Positions 18,769-28,333 of a DNA stretch of 64,000 nt are shown in pieces. This DNA comes from Candidatus Segatella intestinihominis (GTDB lineage: Bacteria > Bacteroidota > Bacteroidia > Bacteroidales > Bacteroidaceae), in contig URLG01000001.1 of the NCBI GenBank assembly GCA_900548535.1, positions 1 to 64,000 of the forward strand. Direction: 5' to 3'. The number at the start of each line of letters is the position of its first letter. The first letter of the stretch is position 1. The notes under the pieces were generated by a model. That model did no database searches. It was not told where the DNA came from and worked only from the letters and a program-made list of their open reading frames with translations. A program made the translations under genes and the position numbers.

Positions 18769-19062
18769 ATGAGTGCTAATGAGAAAACGATTAATACGTT
18801 TGCCACGAGAGTAAGGCAGATGATTCTCAAGTTTGAGGAAATCAAGCAGGAGAATACGGAGCTTTATGCCATGGTGGATGAGCGTGATGCCAAGATTAAA
18901 CTATTGGAAGATAAGTTGACTCAAGCACAGCATGACTATGACAGTCTGAAGATGGCGAAGATGATGACTATCTCGGATGCCGATATGGAGGCAACGCAGA
19001 AACGCATCGCTAAGCTCATCAGAGATGTCAATAAATGTATTACGCTACTGAGTGATAAATAA
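18769..19062 (+). CDS. ZapB-like small coiled-coil protein
   Basis: 97 aa, almost wholly heptad-patterned helix (NTFATRVRQMILKFEEIKQENTELYAMVDERDAKIKLLEDKLTQ), then a short second helix (KRIAKLIRDVNKCITLLSDK). No enzyme motif. It ends 9 bp before zapA, and small coiled coils in this position often act as ZapB-like partners that organise the division ring. The function is inferred from size, coiled coil and position, not from sequence identity. Confidence 0.75.
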   Translation: MSANEKTINTFATRVRQMILKFEEIKQENTELYAMVDERDAKIKLLEDKLTQAQHDYDSLKMAKMMTISDADMEATQKRIAKLIRDVNKCITLLSDK

Positions 19063-19071
19063 ATCGGAGCG

Positions 19072-19377
19072 ATGGCAGATCAGACACAAGACAACAAGTT
19101 GCATATCAGATTGCACGTCTATGATACCGACCTCTCGGTTACCATACCTAGAGAGGACGAAGAGTATTATCGTAAGTCAGCTAAGCTGATTGACGATAGG
19201 GTCAACACATACACAAAAATCTTCAAGGGTCGCAAGAGCGACAAGGAAATTTTGTATATGGCACTCTTGGACGTGGCTTTGAGTTATGAGAAGGTTTTGG
19301 ACAGCAATGATACCAAGCCTTATGACAATGTCCTTGAGAAACTGACTGCTGAGATAGAAGATGCCTTGAAGAAATGA
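19072..19377 (+). CDS. zapA: Cell division protein ZapA
   Basis: 101 aa, the usual ZapA size. The N-terminal globular part (KLHIRLHVYDTDLSVTIPREDEEYYRKSAKLIDDRVNTYTK) and the helical C-terminus (DKEILYMALLDVALSYEKVL) match the family. ZapA binds FtsZ and bundles filaments at midcell. It sits 9 bp after the coiled-coil gene and 54 bp before rny, a gene order I recall from many Bacteroidota. Confidence 0.88.
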   Translation: MADQTQDNKLHIRLHVYDTDLSVTIPREDEEYYRKSAKLIDDRVNTYTKIFKGRKSDKEILYMALLDVALSYEKVLDSNDTKPYDNVLEKLTAEIEDALKK

Positions 19378-19431
19378 TGGCACTCCAGTAGCATAGCGGA
19401 CAAGAGATATTCATAAATATATATATAAATA

Positions 19432-20967
19432 ATGATAGCAATACTTATAGCAGCCCTGGTGGCTCTCGTAGTGGGAGGCGTAGCAGGGTATTTCATTTTC
19501 CGTTATGTCATTAAGGGAAAATATAATGAAATGATTGAGGCTGCCCATAAAGAGGCAGAAGTAGTAAAGGAAAAGAAGTTGCTCGAGGTCAAGGAGAAAT
19601 TCTTGAATAAGAAGGCTGAACTCGAAAAGGAGGTTCAGCAGCGCAATTCTCGTATACAGCAGAATGAGAACAAGCTGAAGCAGCGTGAGATTTCGCTCAA
19701 CCAGCGCCAGGAGGACTTAGGTCGTCGCAAGCAGGAAGTGGAGCAGAATCAGCAGCGTGTAGAGAACGAGAAGAAGCTCCTTGCCGTAAAGCAGCAGGAA
19801 CTTGACAAGATGCAGAAGCAGGAGCAGGCTAAGCTGGAAGAACTCTCAGGCTTGAGTGCTGACGAGGCTAAGCAGCGCTTGATAGAGAGCTTGAAGGATC
19901 AGGCTCGTCTGGATGCAGCTAGCTATGTGAATGAAATCATGGACGATGCTAAGCTCAATGCTAACCAGCAGGCTAAGAAGATCGTAATCCAGACCATTCA
20001 GCGTGTGGCTACTGAGACTGCCATCGAAAATTCTGTCAGCGTGTTCCATATCGACAACGATGAGGTCAAGGGACGTATCATCGGTCGTGAGGGTCGTAAC
20101 ATCCGTGCCCTTGAGGCAGCTACCGGTGTAGAAATTGTAGTGGATGATACTCCAGAGGCTATCGTCATCTCTGCCTTCGATCCTATTCGCCGTGAGGTTT
20201 GCCGTTTGGCTCTCCACCAGTTGGTAGCCGATGGTCGTATCCACCCAGCTCGTATCGAGGAGGTGGTAGCTAAGGTGAAGAAGCAGCTTGACAATGAGAT
20301 TATCGAGACTGGAAAGCGTACAGCCATCGACCTGGGTATCCATGGCTTGCATCCAGAGTTGATTCGTATCGTAGGTAAGATGAAGTATCGTTCTTCTTAC
20401 GGTCAGAACCTTTTGCAGCATGCTCGTGAAACCGCCAACCTCTGTGCTGTAATGGCATCAGAGCTCGGCTTGAATCCTAAGAAGGCTAAGCGTGCAGGTC
20501 TCTTGCATGATATTGGTAAGGTGCCAGATGAGGAGAGCGAATTGCCTCACGCTTTGTATGGTGCCAAGATAGCTGAGAAGTATAAGGAGAAGCCAGATAT
20601 CTGCAATGCCATCGGTGCTCACCATGATGAGATGGAGATGAACACTCTGTTGGCTCCAATTGTACAGGTTTGTGATGCTATCTCTGGCGCTCGTCCTGGT
20701 GCTCGTCGTGAGATTGTAGAGGCTTACATCAAGCGTCTGAATGATCTTGAGGCTATCGCCATGAGTTATCCTGGTGTAACCAAGACTTACGCTATCCAGG
20801 CTGGTCGTGAGCTTCGTGTCATCGTAGGTGCTGACAAGATGAACGATGAGGAGAGTACAAAGCTCTCTGATGAGATTGCAACCAAGATCCAGAATGAGAT
20901 GACTTATCCTGGTCAGGTGAAGATCACCGTGATTCGTGAGACTCGTAGCGTAGCTTACGCTAAGTAA
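19432..20967 (+). CDS. rny: Ribonuclease Y
   Basis: 511 aa, full length. One N-terminal membrane anchor ([22 protein letters not shown]) is followed by a long coiled coil (about 30-190). A KH domain with [22 protein letters not shown] follows, then an HD domain with [20 protein letters not shown] and LLHDIGK (the catalytic His-Asp pair). RNase Y is a membrane-bound endoribonuclease that starts mRNA decay. It is followed by a strong terminator about 100 bp downstream. Confidence 0.97.
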   Translation: MIAILIAALVALVVGGVAGYFIFRYVIKGKYNEMIEAAHKEAEVVKEKKLLEVKEKFLNKKAELEKEVQQRNSRIQQNENKLKQREISLNQRQEDLGRRKQEVEQNQQRVENEKKLLAVKQQELDKMQKQEQAKLEELSGLSADEAKQRLIESLKDQARLDAASYVNEIMDDAKLNANQQAKKIVIQTIQRVATETAIENSVSVFHIDNDEVKGRIIGREGRNIRALEAATGVEIVVDDTPEAIVISAFDPIRREVCRLALHQLVADGRIHPARIEEVVAKVKKQLDNEIIETGKRTAIDLGIHGLHPELIRIVGKMKYRSSYGQNLLQHARETANLCAVMASELGLNPKKAKRAGLLHDIGKVPDEESELPHALYGAKIAEKYKEKPDICNAIGAHHDEMEMNTLLAPIVQVCDAISGARPGARREIVEAYIKRLNDLEAIAMSYPGVTKTYAIQAGRELRVIVGADKMNDEESTKLSDEIATKIQNEMTYPGQVKITVIRETRSVAYAK

Positions 20968-21066
20968 TGAGGATATAAGTTTGGAAATTTGATTTCCTCT
21001 TAAAAAATAAGTTTGAAGTTTAAATTGTCTTTCCTCTCCCGATAGGTTGGGGAATGTATTATGATA

Positions 21067-21096
21067 AAAGCCGCCCTCGGAAGAGGGCGGCTTTTT
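21067..21096 (+). terminator. rny terminator
   Basis: AAAGCCGCCCTC (21067-21078) pairs with GAGGGCGGCTTT (21083-21094) around a GGAA tetraloop, followed by a T-run. Confidence 0.95.
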
Positions 21097-21120
21097 CTGT
21101 ATCATAGCCTATTGTCTGAT

Positions 21121-21162
21121 AATTCTTAATTCTTAGTTTTAAATTCTTAATTCTTAATTAAA
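21121..21162. repeat. Heptamer array, six units
   Basis: Six 7-bp units: AATTCTT, AATTCTT, AGTTTTA, AATTCTT, AATTCTT, AATTAAA. It ends exactly at the stop codon of ccsBA (21163-21165). One of ten arrays of this kind in the window. Confidence 0.85.
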
Positions 21163-23418
21163 TCAAGCATACGAGTGCATACCGGTAAGGAAGTAATTTA
21201 CTCCGAAGTAGGTCATCACGATGCTCAGGAAGGCTAGTGTGATGTAGATGTGGTAGGCGAGATGCTTGCGGAAGACAGGCAGGCTCTGGGTGTGTACCAC
21301 CACCGCATATATCATAAAGGTGATGAGTGCCCAAGTCTCTTTGCTGTCCCAACTCCAGTAGTTGCCCCAGCTCACGTTAGCCCAGATAGCACCGATAAAG
21401 ATACCAAATCCCATGCAGGTGAGGGCAGGGTAGAGGAACACACGGCTCAATGCCTGGAGTTCTTCGCCATGGGAGCGCATGCAGATGCCCATGATGCCGC
21501 AGATAAATGTCAGTGATAACAGAGCATAGCTCATCATGATGATGCTTACGTGCATACTCAGAAGAGGACTATTCAGTACAGGCATCATCTGTCCAATGGC
21601 TGGATCCATCTGGTTGATATGACTTACGAGCAGGAAGAAACCTGAGAGCAAGAAGCCGAATACCATCACCAGTCGGATTCTGAACTGCATGAAGATGGCT
21701 ATCAGCATCACAAACCATGCCACTGTGAGCATACTCTCATAGCCATTCGACATCGGTACATTGCCACTGATAATCCATCTCAATACCAAACCGAAGGTCA
21801 GCGCCAAGAATGATACTACCAACAGAATAGGCAAGGCGATGTCCAGGACTTTCACTTCTCTCTTCTTCGTCATGCGATAGATGGTATAGAAGAGGGCGAT
21901 GAAGCCAAGCGTGAGGTTTACCATAAAGAGCACAGTGGCAAAAGGGAAGGCATTGTTGATGCGCTCCGCCTTGTACTGGGTGCTGGATGGCAAGGAGTTG
22001 CCGCCGCTTATCTGCTGATACTTCTTCATCTTGTCGAAGAAGACGTTCACTCTGTCTATATTTCCTGCCTTTACGTCGCCATAGAGCAAGGAGAATACGT
22101 TGGTGATATAGAGTGCATGCTGTTTTTCTACAGCGTAAGGCAACTTATCTGTTGGTGAGAACCAAGTGGTGGTTCCTGCCTTGATAAATGGATTCTCCTT
22201 GGTGGCACGCACGTTCTTTGTGAAAGTATAAGGCAATACCTTGAGTGATACACCGCGGCGCAGATCCATGATGAGCTGTATCTTGCCATCAATATCTCCT
22301 GCCTGCTGATGGAATTTATCTTGCGCTCCATTATAATATTCCTGCACGTATTGTCCGATGGTGTAGCCGCCCATATCCTTATTGAAGAACTGGCTGACAG
22401 AGCAGTAGTCAGGCAGATTGAGCGTAGATTTCAGTTCGCCGCTCTTCACCTTGATAAATGGTTCTTTTGCCCATTCATCTCCATAGAATATCCAACCGCT
22501 CAACACCTGTTCGGCAGTCAAGCCCTTGTAGCTTCTAGCGCCATATATCTTCTTGCAGAAGTCGAGGGCGTAGGTCTGAACGGGACAAATACGGTCGTTA
22601 TAGAGTATATTCAGCTCTCCAAACTTCTCTGCAGTCTCCTTAGGAAGCACCGCATGATCCAAGGACCCCGTTTCGGCTGCTTGCAGATTGCCCACACTCA
22701 GTAGCAAGGCAAGTCCCAATGCTCCTTTCTTCAGTAGAGGATTGGCAAGGAGCTTGCGATAACCGCCCTTAGGATCCAAGAGCATCCAGATGAGCGAGAG
22801 GAAGAGTAGGGCATAACCGGTATAGGTAACAGGTATGCCAAATGGATCGGCATTGATGGCGAGCACGCTTCCCTTGCCGTCCTCATCGTATGATGACTGA
22901 TAGAAGCGATAGGAGCGATGAGAGTAGATATTGTTCATCGATACCAGTCCCTCGCTTTTCTCATTGCCATCCATCACGGTGAATTTGGAGGAATAGTCGG
23001 CTACGGCTTGTGTGCCATCGTGCATCTTCGCCTCAAAGTCTTGCAGGCAGAGCGAGAAAGGCAGCTTTTCTTCCTTCATTCCCTCGCCATCATCGCTCGC
23101 CATGATGTAGCTGTTGGTAGGCTGACCCGTGCGCAGATGTATCATGCCTCTTTTAGCGGAGAGATGAGTAATGAGTGCGCCAGTCAAGATGATGATGAAG
23201 GAGAGGTGGAGAGCCCATGTGGATGCTCGTTTCACCTTTCGCTGGATGATGTAATAGATGCCGAGAGCTGCCATCATAGCCCACATCAGGATAAACCACC
23301 ATGCCCCATAATAGTGGACATGTACATAATTAGTGCCTTGGCTCTTTTCTACAATCGTGGCTACAGCCATACTGATGAGCACAAGGACGTAAAGGGTGAG
23401 TATAATCTTTTTTATCAT
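21163..23418 (-). CDS. ccsBA: Fused ResB-CcsA cytochrome c haem lyase (CcsBA)
   Basis: 751 aa from ATG 23416-23418, which gives a clean first membrane segment (MIKKIILTLYVLVLISMAVATIVE). An upstream in-frame ATG would add 52 non-hydrophobic, basic residues across the promoter, so it is rejected. The N-terminal half is ResB-like, with membrane segments near 5-25, 40-60, 75-95 and 220-245 around a periplasmic domain. The C-terminal half is CcsA/CcmF-like, with the WWD-type haem site WGNYWSWDSKETWALITFMIYAVVVHTQ. It carries haem out of the cytoplasm and attaches it to CXXCH motifs. The next gene upstream encodes a CXXCH cytochrome, the likely client. Confidence 0.93.
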   Translation of the reverse strand: MIKKIILTLYVLVLISMAVATIVEKSQGTNYVHVHYYGAWWFILMWAMMAALGIYYIIQRKVKRASTWALHLSFIIILTGALITHLSAKRGMIHLRTGQPTNSYIMASDDGEGMKEEKLPFSLCLQDFEAKMHDGTQAVADYSSKFTVMDGNEKSEGLVSMNNIYSHRSYRFYQSSYDEDGKGSVLAINADPFGIPVTYTGYALLFLSLIWMLLDPKGGYRKLLANPLLKKGALGLALLLSVGNLQAAETGSLDHAVLPKETAEKFGELNILYNDRICPVQTYALDFCKKIYGARSYKGLTAEQVLSGWIFYGDEWAKEPFIKVKSGELKSTLNLPDYCSVSQFFNKDMGGYTIGQYVQEYYNGAQDKFHQQAGDIDGKIQLIMDLRRGVSLKVLPYTFTKNVRATKENPFIKAGTTTWFSPTDKLPYAVEKQHALYITNVFSLLYGDVKAGNIDRVNVFFDKMKKYQQISGGNSLPSSTQYKAERINNAFPFATVLFMVNLTLGFIALFYTIYRMTKKREVKVLDIALPILLVVSFLALTFGLVLRWIISGNVPMSNGYESMLTVAWFVMLIAIFMQFRIRLVMVFGFLLSGFFLLVSHINQMDPAIGQMMPVLNSPLLSMHVSIIMMSYALLSLTFICGIMGICMRSHGEELQALSRVFLYPALTCMGFGIFIGAIWANVSWGNYWSWDSKETWALITFMIYAVVVHTQSLPVFRKHLAYHIYITLAFLSIVMTYFGVNYFLTGMHSYA

Positions 23419-23441
23419 AACCGAATGATTGCTTTTGTGCT

Positions 23442-23450
23442 GCAAAGTTA
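23442..23450 (-). promoter_or_regulatory. ccsBA promoter -7 box
   Basis: Minus-strand TAACTTTGC (23450-23442), 24 bp before the ATG at 23418. It suggests ccsBA can be transcribed apart from the cytochrome gene. Confidence 0.5.
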
Positions 23451-23582
23451 CAACATTCTTTTGATAATCTTGTCTCTTTTTCTGAATTCTTTTCTTGCTT
23501 TCGTGTAGACATAGAAAAACTGCAAGTCGCTGAGGGCTTGGCAGCTTTTTATGTATGTTTATATTGTATAACAAATACGACT

Positions 23583-25340
23583 TTAGATGGCGTTGATGAA
23601 TGCTACAACAGCATCACGGTCAGACTTGCTTGCATTGTAGAAGTTGACGGCTGAATTGTATGCATCGCTACGCTTATCGTAGCAGTGCCACATGATTGCC
23701 TCAACTACATTGCGGGCACGACAATCGTGCAAACGATCATCTGCGCCTGTCAACATGCTTGAGAGACCACGACCCCAAAGAGGTGTAGTACGACACCAAC
23801 CTGTACGAATGTCGTTTGCCATATAGAGACGGTGCTGAACCAAGTCGGTGTATGGGTAGATGGTCTGGTTAGGATACTTTGGCAACATGGTGCTAGGATC
23901 CTTACCGATGCTCTGGGCGTATGCCTTGATAGAGTTGTCTACCCAATAGTTATCTGCGCCAGTCTTCCAAGATGGTTTGTGGCATTGTGCGCAACCCCAC
24001 TGTGTGAAGAGTTTCTTGCCTTGCTGTACCTCGGCATTGTCGAGATTACGTGCAGCAGGAACAGCAAGACCACGGTGCCATACCATGAAGTCGTAGTAAT
24101 CTTTGTCACTCATCTCTTCCTCACCATTGTAAGGAGCACCCTTCAAGAGATACTTCTCGAAAGTCTCTTTCTTAGCGGCTGTATTACAACTCAAGAGTTC
24201 GTTTACACGGTTCTTGATGCCCTCGTCCGTTCCATCTGCATAGTATGGGTGGAGGATAGATGTTTCATCTGCACCATTTTTCTTGATGTAGCTGATAACG
24301 TTATCGTCCTCGCTCTGATACTTAGCCCAAGCAGGAGTGGTGTAGAGGTAGTGACGGTCAGAACGGGTTACATTGGTTATGTTCCAAATGGCATTGGCAC
24401 CTGGACCATCCTGTAAAGAGGCACGAGTCATAGCATAAGTAAATTTCTTTACTCGCTTTGTGCCGTCTGCCAATGTATACCATGCGGTTGATGCCCAGTC
24501 GTTAGCAGCCTTGTCCCACATGCCAGGGTTTAAGTCTACGTGTTTTGCCTCTTCCTGATAAACCTTCTTCATTTCATCTTGGTCAATAGCATCAAGAAGA
24601 CCTGTACCATAGATACCGATGGTAGATTCCAAGCGAACCTCATAATTGTCAGGCTTAGGATTTGTGTTGAAAGCAGATTTAGGAATGGTAACTTCTGGAT
24701 ATTGCAAAGCGAAAGCCTCTCCATCCTTAGGAAACTTCATCTCCAAGCCGCTAGGCATAGTGCTAACTTCTTTCCACTCTATCTTCATCTGCTTTTCATC
24801 GATTGGAGCGGTGAATGGAGCCATCGCCTTGGTCTGAGGCATACCTGTTACCTCAGAAATGTAGCTGTTGGCTGCGTATGCTTTGCCATTGGCATCAACT
24901 CCTGCAGTTGGGTGATATACTACGAGCAAGTAGCCATTTCCAAAGTCGTCACCAAGATATTGATTCTTGCGCTTGCCATGACCATAGTTAGGGTGGCAGT
25001 GGATACAGCTTGTGCGAACCCATGCTGGACCAAGACCCTTACGTGGTGCCTCTGTGATGGTATACAGGTGCTCGAAGAAATCCTCACCTTTATTGAAGTT
25101 GGTCGACAAACCTTGATTAGTTGTGGCTGGAGTCTCGGCTGAGTAACTCATGCCCTCGTCGGTACCAAGCTCTCCACCAGGATACCACTCAGAAGCATCG
25201 AAAACGTCATTACTTTTTCCAAACTGTGAGTTGCCATTCAGCTTGTCGTTGTTTACAACAGTGTCGTTGTCCGAACAAGATGCCATTGGCAAAGCTAGCA
25301 AGCCAAGCAACAGCATTTTGCTAATTCTTTGATAAATCAT
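23583..25340 (-). CDS. Di-haem oxidoreductase (DHOR/DUF1111) lipoprotein
   Basis: 585 aa. Lipoprotein signal with lipobox ALPMAS then Cys22. Two covalent haem sites are visible: SCIHCH at residues 111-116 and CAQCH near residue 445. The layout (first CXXCH followed by PNYGHGKR, second in the C-terminal half) fits the family annotated as di-haem or thiol oxidoreductase, related to di-haem peroxidases. It would act in the periplasm or on the outer membrane in electron transfer; the substrate is unknown. It lies between imelysin (115 bp upstream, with a 15-bp hairpin between) and ccsBA, which can mature it. The arrangement suggests a metal or redox role. Confidence 0.9.
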   Translation of the reverse strand: MIYQRISKMLLLGLLALPMASCSDNDTVVNNDKLNGNSQFGKSNDVFDASEWYPGGELGTDEGMSYSAETPATTNQGLSTNFNKGEDFFEHLYTITEAPRKGLGPAWVRTSCIHCHPNYGHGKRKNQYLGDDFGNGYLLVVYHPTAGVDANGKAYAANSYISEVTGMPQTKAMAPFTAPIDEKQMKIEWKEVSTMPSGLEMKFPKDGEAFALQYPEVTIPKSAFNTNPKPDNYEVRLESTIGIYGTGLLDAIDQDEMKKVYQEEAKHVDLNPGMWDKAANDWASTAWYTLADGTKRVKKFTYAMTRASLQDGPGANAIWNITNVTRSDRHYLYTTPAWAKYQSEDDNVISYIKKNGADETSILHPYYADGTDEGIKNRVNELLSCNTAAKKETFEKYLLKGAPYNGEEEMSDKDYYDFMVWHRGLAVPAARNLDNAEVQQGKKLFTQWGCAQCHKPSWKTGADNYWVDNSIKAYAQSIGKDPSTMLPKYPNQTIYPYTDLVQHRLYMANDIRTGWCRTTPLWGRGLSSMLTGADDRLHDCRARNVVEAIMWHCYDKRSDAYNSAVNFYNASKSDRDAVVAFINAI

Positions 25341-25400
25341 AATGTATTAATTTTGATAATAATGAATCTTTTTATTCCTATCGTATTATAAACGTATAAT

Positions 25401-25433
25401 AGCATCTCACCAAAACATTTTTGGTGAGATGCT
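25401..25433 (-). terminator. Intercistronic 15-bp hairpin between imelysin and DHOR genes
   Basis: AGCATCTCACCAAAA (25401-25415) and TTTTGGTGAGATGCT (25419-25433) pair perfectly with a 3-nt loop. On the minus strand no T-run follows, so partial termination or mRNA 3' end protection is more likely than full termination. Confidence 0.6.
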
Positions 25434-25455
25434 TGCTGTATATTAAACCTAGAAA

Positions 25456-26709
25456 TTATTCTGGATTAACCTCGTCAAAATTCTTGCCCCAAACAGTACT
25501 TACGTACTTAACGAATGGGTAAGGCATACCACCAATCTTATTGATTGCGTTCTGGATTGCAGTTTCTACACGCTGACCCTCAGCAGTTGCATTGTCCTGG
25601 AAGAACTTGTGGAAGCTGTACTGAGCGTTAGAGCTTGTGCCGTTTGTACCACCATACCAAAGGTTCTCGATAGAACGGATGTTGTTCTGGAAGTCGAGGA
25701 TAGAGTTATAGCTATATGGAGACTCTACATAGCTGATGTCACCAGTTTGGAATGGGTTTGCAATCTTAGCTGTACCAACCTCGTTGGCGATACCCCAGCA
25801 AGAACCTTCCTCCATAGAGAGAAGCTGCTGAACGGCTGCCTTCAAAGAAACAAACTTGCTTACAGATTTATTACCAGCATTCTTCATATTTGCAGCGTAT
25901 GACTGTCCCTTGTCTGTCAAGTACGCAAGGCCTGCACCCTTTACTGCTGCGAGGCGAGTAGCATTAGGATTCTCAGACCATGCAACCTCCAACTCGTATA
26001 CATGGTTAACAAGATCCTCGATTACTGCCTCTGCATACTTCAATTCCTCAGCACCCTTTACGTCAGTGAAACCTTTATATGTATCATTGCCCTGGAACTC
26101 TGCAACCTTTCTTGGCTGACCATCACGGAAGAGAATGAACTCAAGTGCGTGGAAACCAAGAATTGATGCATCCTCAAGAGCTTCATCGCTAAACTTACCA
26201 GTAGCAAAATAGCTGTGGAGAAGTGTACGGTTCAATGGCCATGAGTCGATATGTGGGTCGATATCAAAGTCGGAAGCAGCACCGCCAAGGAATGCCTCGC
26301 TCTTCTCCCACAATGCACGAGCTTCCTTGAATGCTGCACAAGCATTGTTGATGTTCTCTTGTGTCAAGTTGTTTGTATCTACGCTTTTAGGAAGAGCTTT
26401 GTGCAATTTTTCTACTGCGTCTGCTAAACCTTTGTATGTTGGCTGAATTGTATTGTCTACGGCGTTAGCGCATACATTCTTCAAGTAGGTCTCCTGATCA
26501 CTTGACAAAGTAGAAATGTTTACTTTGGAATATGCTGCTCGTAAGGCATTGCACAATTCTTCGCAAGCATCCATCGCATCCTGGCCATAAGCCTTGTTTG
26601 AGTAATCTGAGTTGTCTGCAGGATCATCATTGCTGCTGCATGATGTGAAACCTAATGGCAACATGAAAGCTGCCATGAGCATTACTGCACTTTTAAATAC
26701 CTTTTTCAT
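25456..26709 (-). CDS. Imelysin-family (M75) lipoprotein
   Basis: 417 aa. Lipobox GFTS then Cys24. The imelysin GxHxxE motif is seen as GFHALE at residues 185-190, within an all-helical protein of two repeated bundles (CAAFKEARALWEKSEAFLGG; KNAGNKSVSKFVSLKAAVQQLLSMEEGSCWGIANEVG). Imelysin proteins (IrpA, EfeO/Algp7 relatives) are iron-linked surface or periplasmic proteins with unclear chemistry. The gene is the middle member of porin-imelysin-DHOR-CcsBA. Iron handling is the family-based inference; no iron regulator box was recognised. Confidence 0.92.
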   Translation of the reverse strand: MKKVFKSAVMLMAAFMLPLGFTSCSSNDDPADNSDYSNKAYGQDAMDACEELCNALRAAYSKVNISTLSSDQETYLKNVCANAVDNTIQPTYKGLADAVEKLHKALPKSVDTNNLTQENINNACAAFKEARALWEKSEAFLGGAASDFDIDPHIDSWPLNRTLLHSYFATGKFSDEALEDASILGFHALEFILFRDGQPRKVAEFQGNDTYKGFTDVKGAEELKYAEAVIEDLVNHVYELEVAWSENPNATRLAAVKGAGLAYLTDKGQSYAANMKNAGNKSVSKFVSLKAAVQQLLSMEEGSCWGIANEVGTAKIANPFQTGDISYVESPYSYNSILDFQNNIRSIENLWYGGTNGTSSNAQYSFHKFFQDNATAEGQRVETAIQNAINKIGGMPYPFVKYVSTVWGKNFDEVNPE

Positions 26710-26787
26710 TTTCTTATTTAAAATATTACGTTAATGATATGTTTGTTTTTGTCTATTTGAAATACCTTGATTAAGGAATTTATGAAT

Positions 26788-28089
26788 TTAGAGGAACCAA
26801 CCTTCGTAAGCTACACCGATATTGATAGCGGGCTCGTTGTTGTACTGGCTCTTCAAGAAGCGATGAGAATACTCTGCCTTGATAGCAATCTGCTTGATAG
26901 GGAAGTAGTTGATGCCTACTGCCATACGCTTCACATTGGTGTAATCGTATGCAGTATTCTTGGTCTTTGATGCGTATGGGTTGTAGTGCTCATAGCGGCC
27001 AAAGAGATAGAGCTTCTGATTGTCCTGACGGAGCTTTTCTATCTGTGAGAAGATATTGTAACCAGCCTCAATGCCATAGGCGAAAGCATTCTTGCTGACG
27101 AATGCTGAATGATGATATGGTGAAAGACCGTTCAGGCGGTTGGTGAAGTATTTCAACTGCTTTGCATCGCTGAGGTATCCGTAGTCTGCCTGTCCACGAA
27201 CTATCCAGTTGTGGTCATTGTATGTGAAGTCAATGGCTCCGATAGCTACTATACCTTTGTATTTAGACTCTGCACCGTCTTTGTTGTTTGGATATGAGTT
27301 ACCGATAGCATGTCCATAGTAACCGCTCAAACCGATGCGCAAGCCCTTGATGCTATAGTTGTCAATACGAAGAGCTGTACCATATTTTGTGGCAATCTCA
27401 CCCTCAACGGGTGTGCCTGGACCTTTGTTAATCCAACCGGTGTTTGTGAAGTTGTCTGAGTTAAGGCCTGCTAAGAATTGCAATTCATAACGCCAGTCTT
27501 TGGTACGTCCCCAGAAACTAACACCTGTTTGATGCCATGTGCTAGGCAATACTGTGTTTTCGCCTTCTGGACGATAAACTGTAAAGAAGTTAAGAGGCTC
27601 ATGATAAGCATTGTTCAAACCAACAGGAACAACGATGTGACCAGCCTTTATGTTTGCCCAGCAACCGAATGATTTCTGAATCCAGAACTGTTCGAGTTCA
27701 ACCTCGCCACCTTTCTCAACTTCCTGTTCCCATTCGCCACCTTCTTCATCTTCTTTTTCATAGGCCATGCCTACGCCTCCGTGTTCGAACTCAATCTCTG
27801 TACCCATAGTCCAACCCTTACCGAAGTCATAACCTAAATAGATAACTGCATGAGGAATATCGAAACGACCGTGACTAGGGTCTTTCTTGTGCTCGTCTGC
27901 CAAGCTATAACGGCTTACATGGTCGCTATAGAAGTTGCGGCTCATAGCTACCTCGCCATAACCTCCTACGCTGAGGCGCTTGCCATTCACGTGCTGCATC
28001 ACACTGTCTGCAGCTACTGTCTGTGCGCTAGCAGTTGTCAAACCAGCCACCAAGGCAGCAGACATCAATCCAATTCTTAAACTGTTCAT
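26788..28089 (-). CDS. Outer-membrane porin-like beta-barrel protein
   Basis: 433 aa with signal peptide (MNSLRIGLMSAALVAGLTTASA). Mature part: LSVGGYGEVAMSRNFYSD, then many short amphipathic strands (IPHAVIYLGYDFGKGWTMGTEIEFEHGG) and a final strand ending in aromatic F/L (NIGVAYEGWFL), typical for barrels. An acidic loop (EKEDEEGGEWEQEVEKGGEVELEQ) near residues 114-138 might bind cations, which is speculation. It is the first gene of the imelysin/DHOR cluster, with a leader of about 240 nt that can fold strongly. Its promoter is divergent from the RIC-LuxR regulator. Confidence 0.88.
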   Translation of the reverse strand: MNSLRIGLMSAALVAGLTTASAQTVAADSVMQHVNGKRLSVGGYGEVAMSRNFYSDHVSRYSLADEHKKDPSHGRFDIPHAVIYLGYDFGKGWTMGTEIEFEHGGVGMAYEKEDEEGGEWEQEVEKGGEVELEQFWIQKSFGCWANIKAGHIVVPVGLNNAYHEPLNFFTVYRPEGENTVLPSTWHQTGVSFWGRTKDWRYELQFLAGLNSDNFTNTGWINKGPGTPVEGEIATKYGTALRIDNYSIKGLRIGLSGYYGHAIGNSYPNNKDGAESKYKGIVAIGAIDFTYNDHNWIVRGQADYGYLSDAKQLKYFTNRLNGLSPYHHSAFVSKNAFAYGIEAGYNIFSQIEKLRQDNQKLYLFGRYEHYNPYASKTKNTAYDYTNVKRMAVGINYFPIKQIAIKAEYSHRFLKSQYNNEPAINIGVAYEGWFL

Positions 28090-28180
28090 CTTTATTTTGA
28101 TATTTTTGGTTATCTTTTTATCTTTTTCCTTAATTCATATGAGGAAGCTTCTGAACGAGTCGGGAGCTGAATGAAAAAGA

Positions 28181-28320
28181 AAAGAGGCGCGGATATCTGC
28201 TTGCGGTCTCGACATTAGAGGCCTTGATGAGTCCTTAATATATAATGGGCTTTCGCAACCATTATGTAAGGGCTTTCGCAGCTCTGCCGCTCGGGCGTGG
28301 CAATCATCACCGCGCTCTTT
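28181..28320 (-). promoter_or_regulatory. Candidate structured 5' leader of the porin mRNA
   Basis: This GC-rich stretch between promoter and porin ATG folds on paper into a closed unit. The outer stem is AAAGAGGCGCGG (28181-28192) against CCGCGCTCTTT (28310-28320), with one bulge. Hairpin A is GGTCTC/GAGGCC (28205-28210, 28218-28223). Hairpin B is CCTTA plus ATAATGG against CCATTAT plus TAAGG (28233-28271). GGGCTTTCGCA occurs twice (28247-28257 and 28270-28280), once as the loop of B. A coding alternative on the minus strand (76 codons) has no recognisable feature. It may be a riboswitch-like or protein-binding leader; no known class was recognised. Confidence 0.5.
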
Positions 28321-28333
28321 CTCGATTTCGGGT

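Noticed and set aside
23419..23574. 52-residue N-terminal extension of CcsBA
   Set aside because: Basic and non-hydrophobic, and it runs over the -7 box at 23442-23450.
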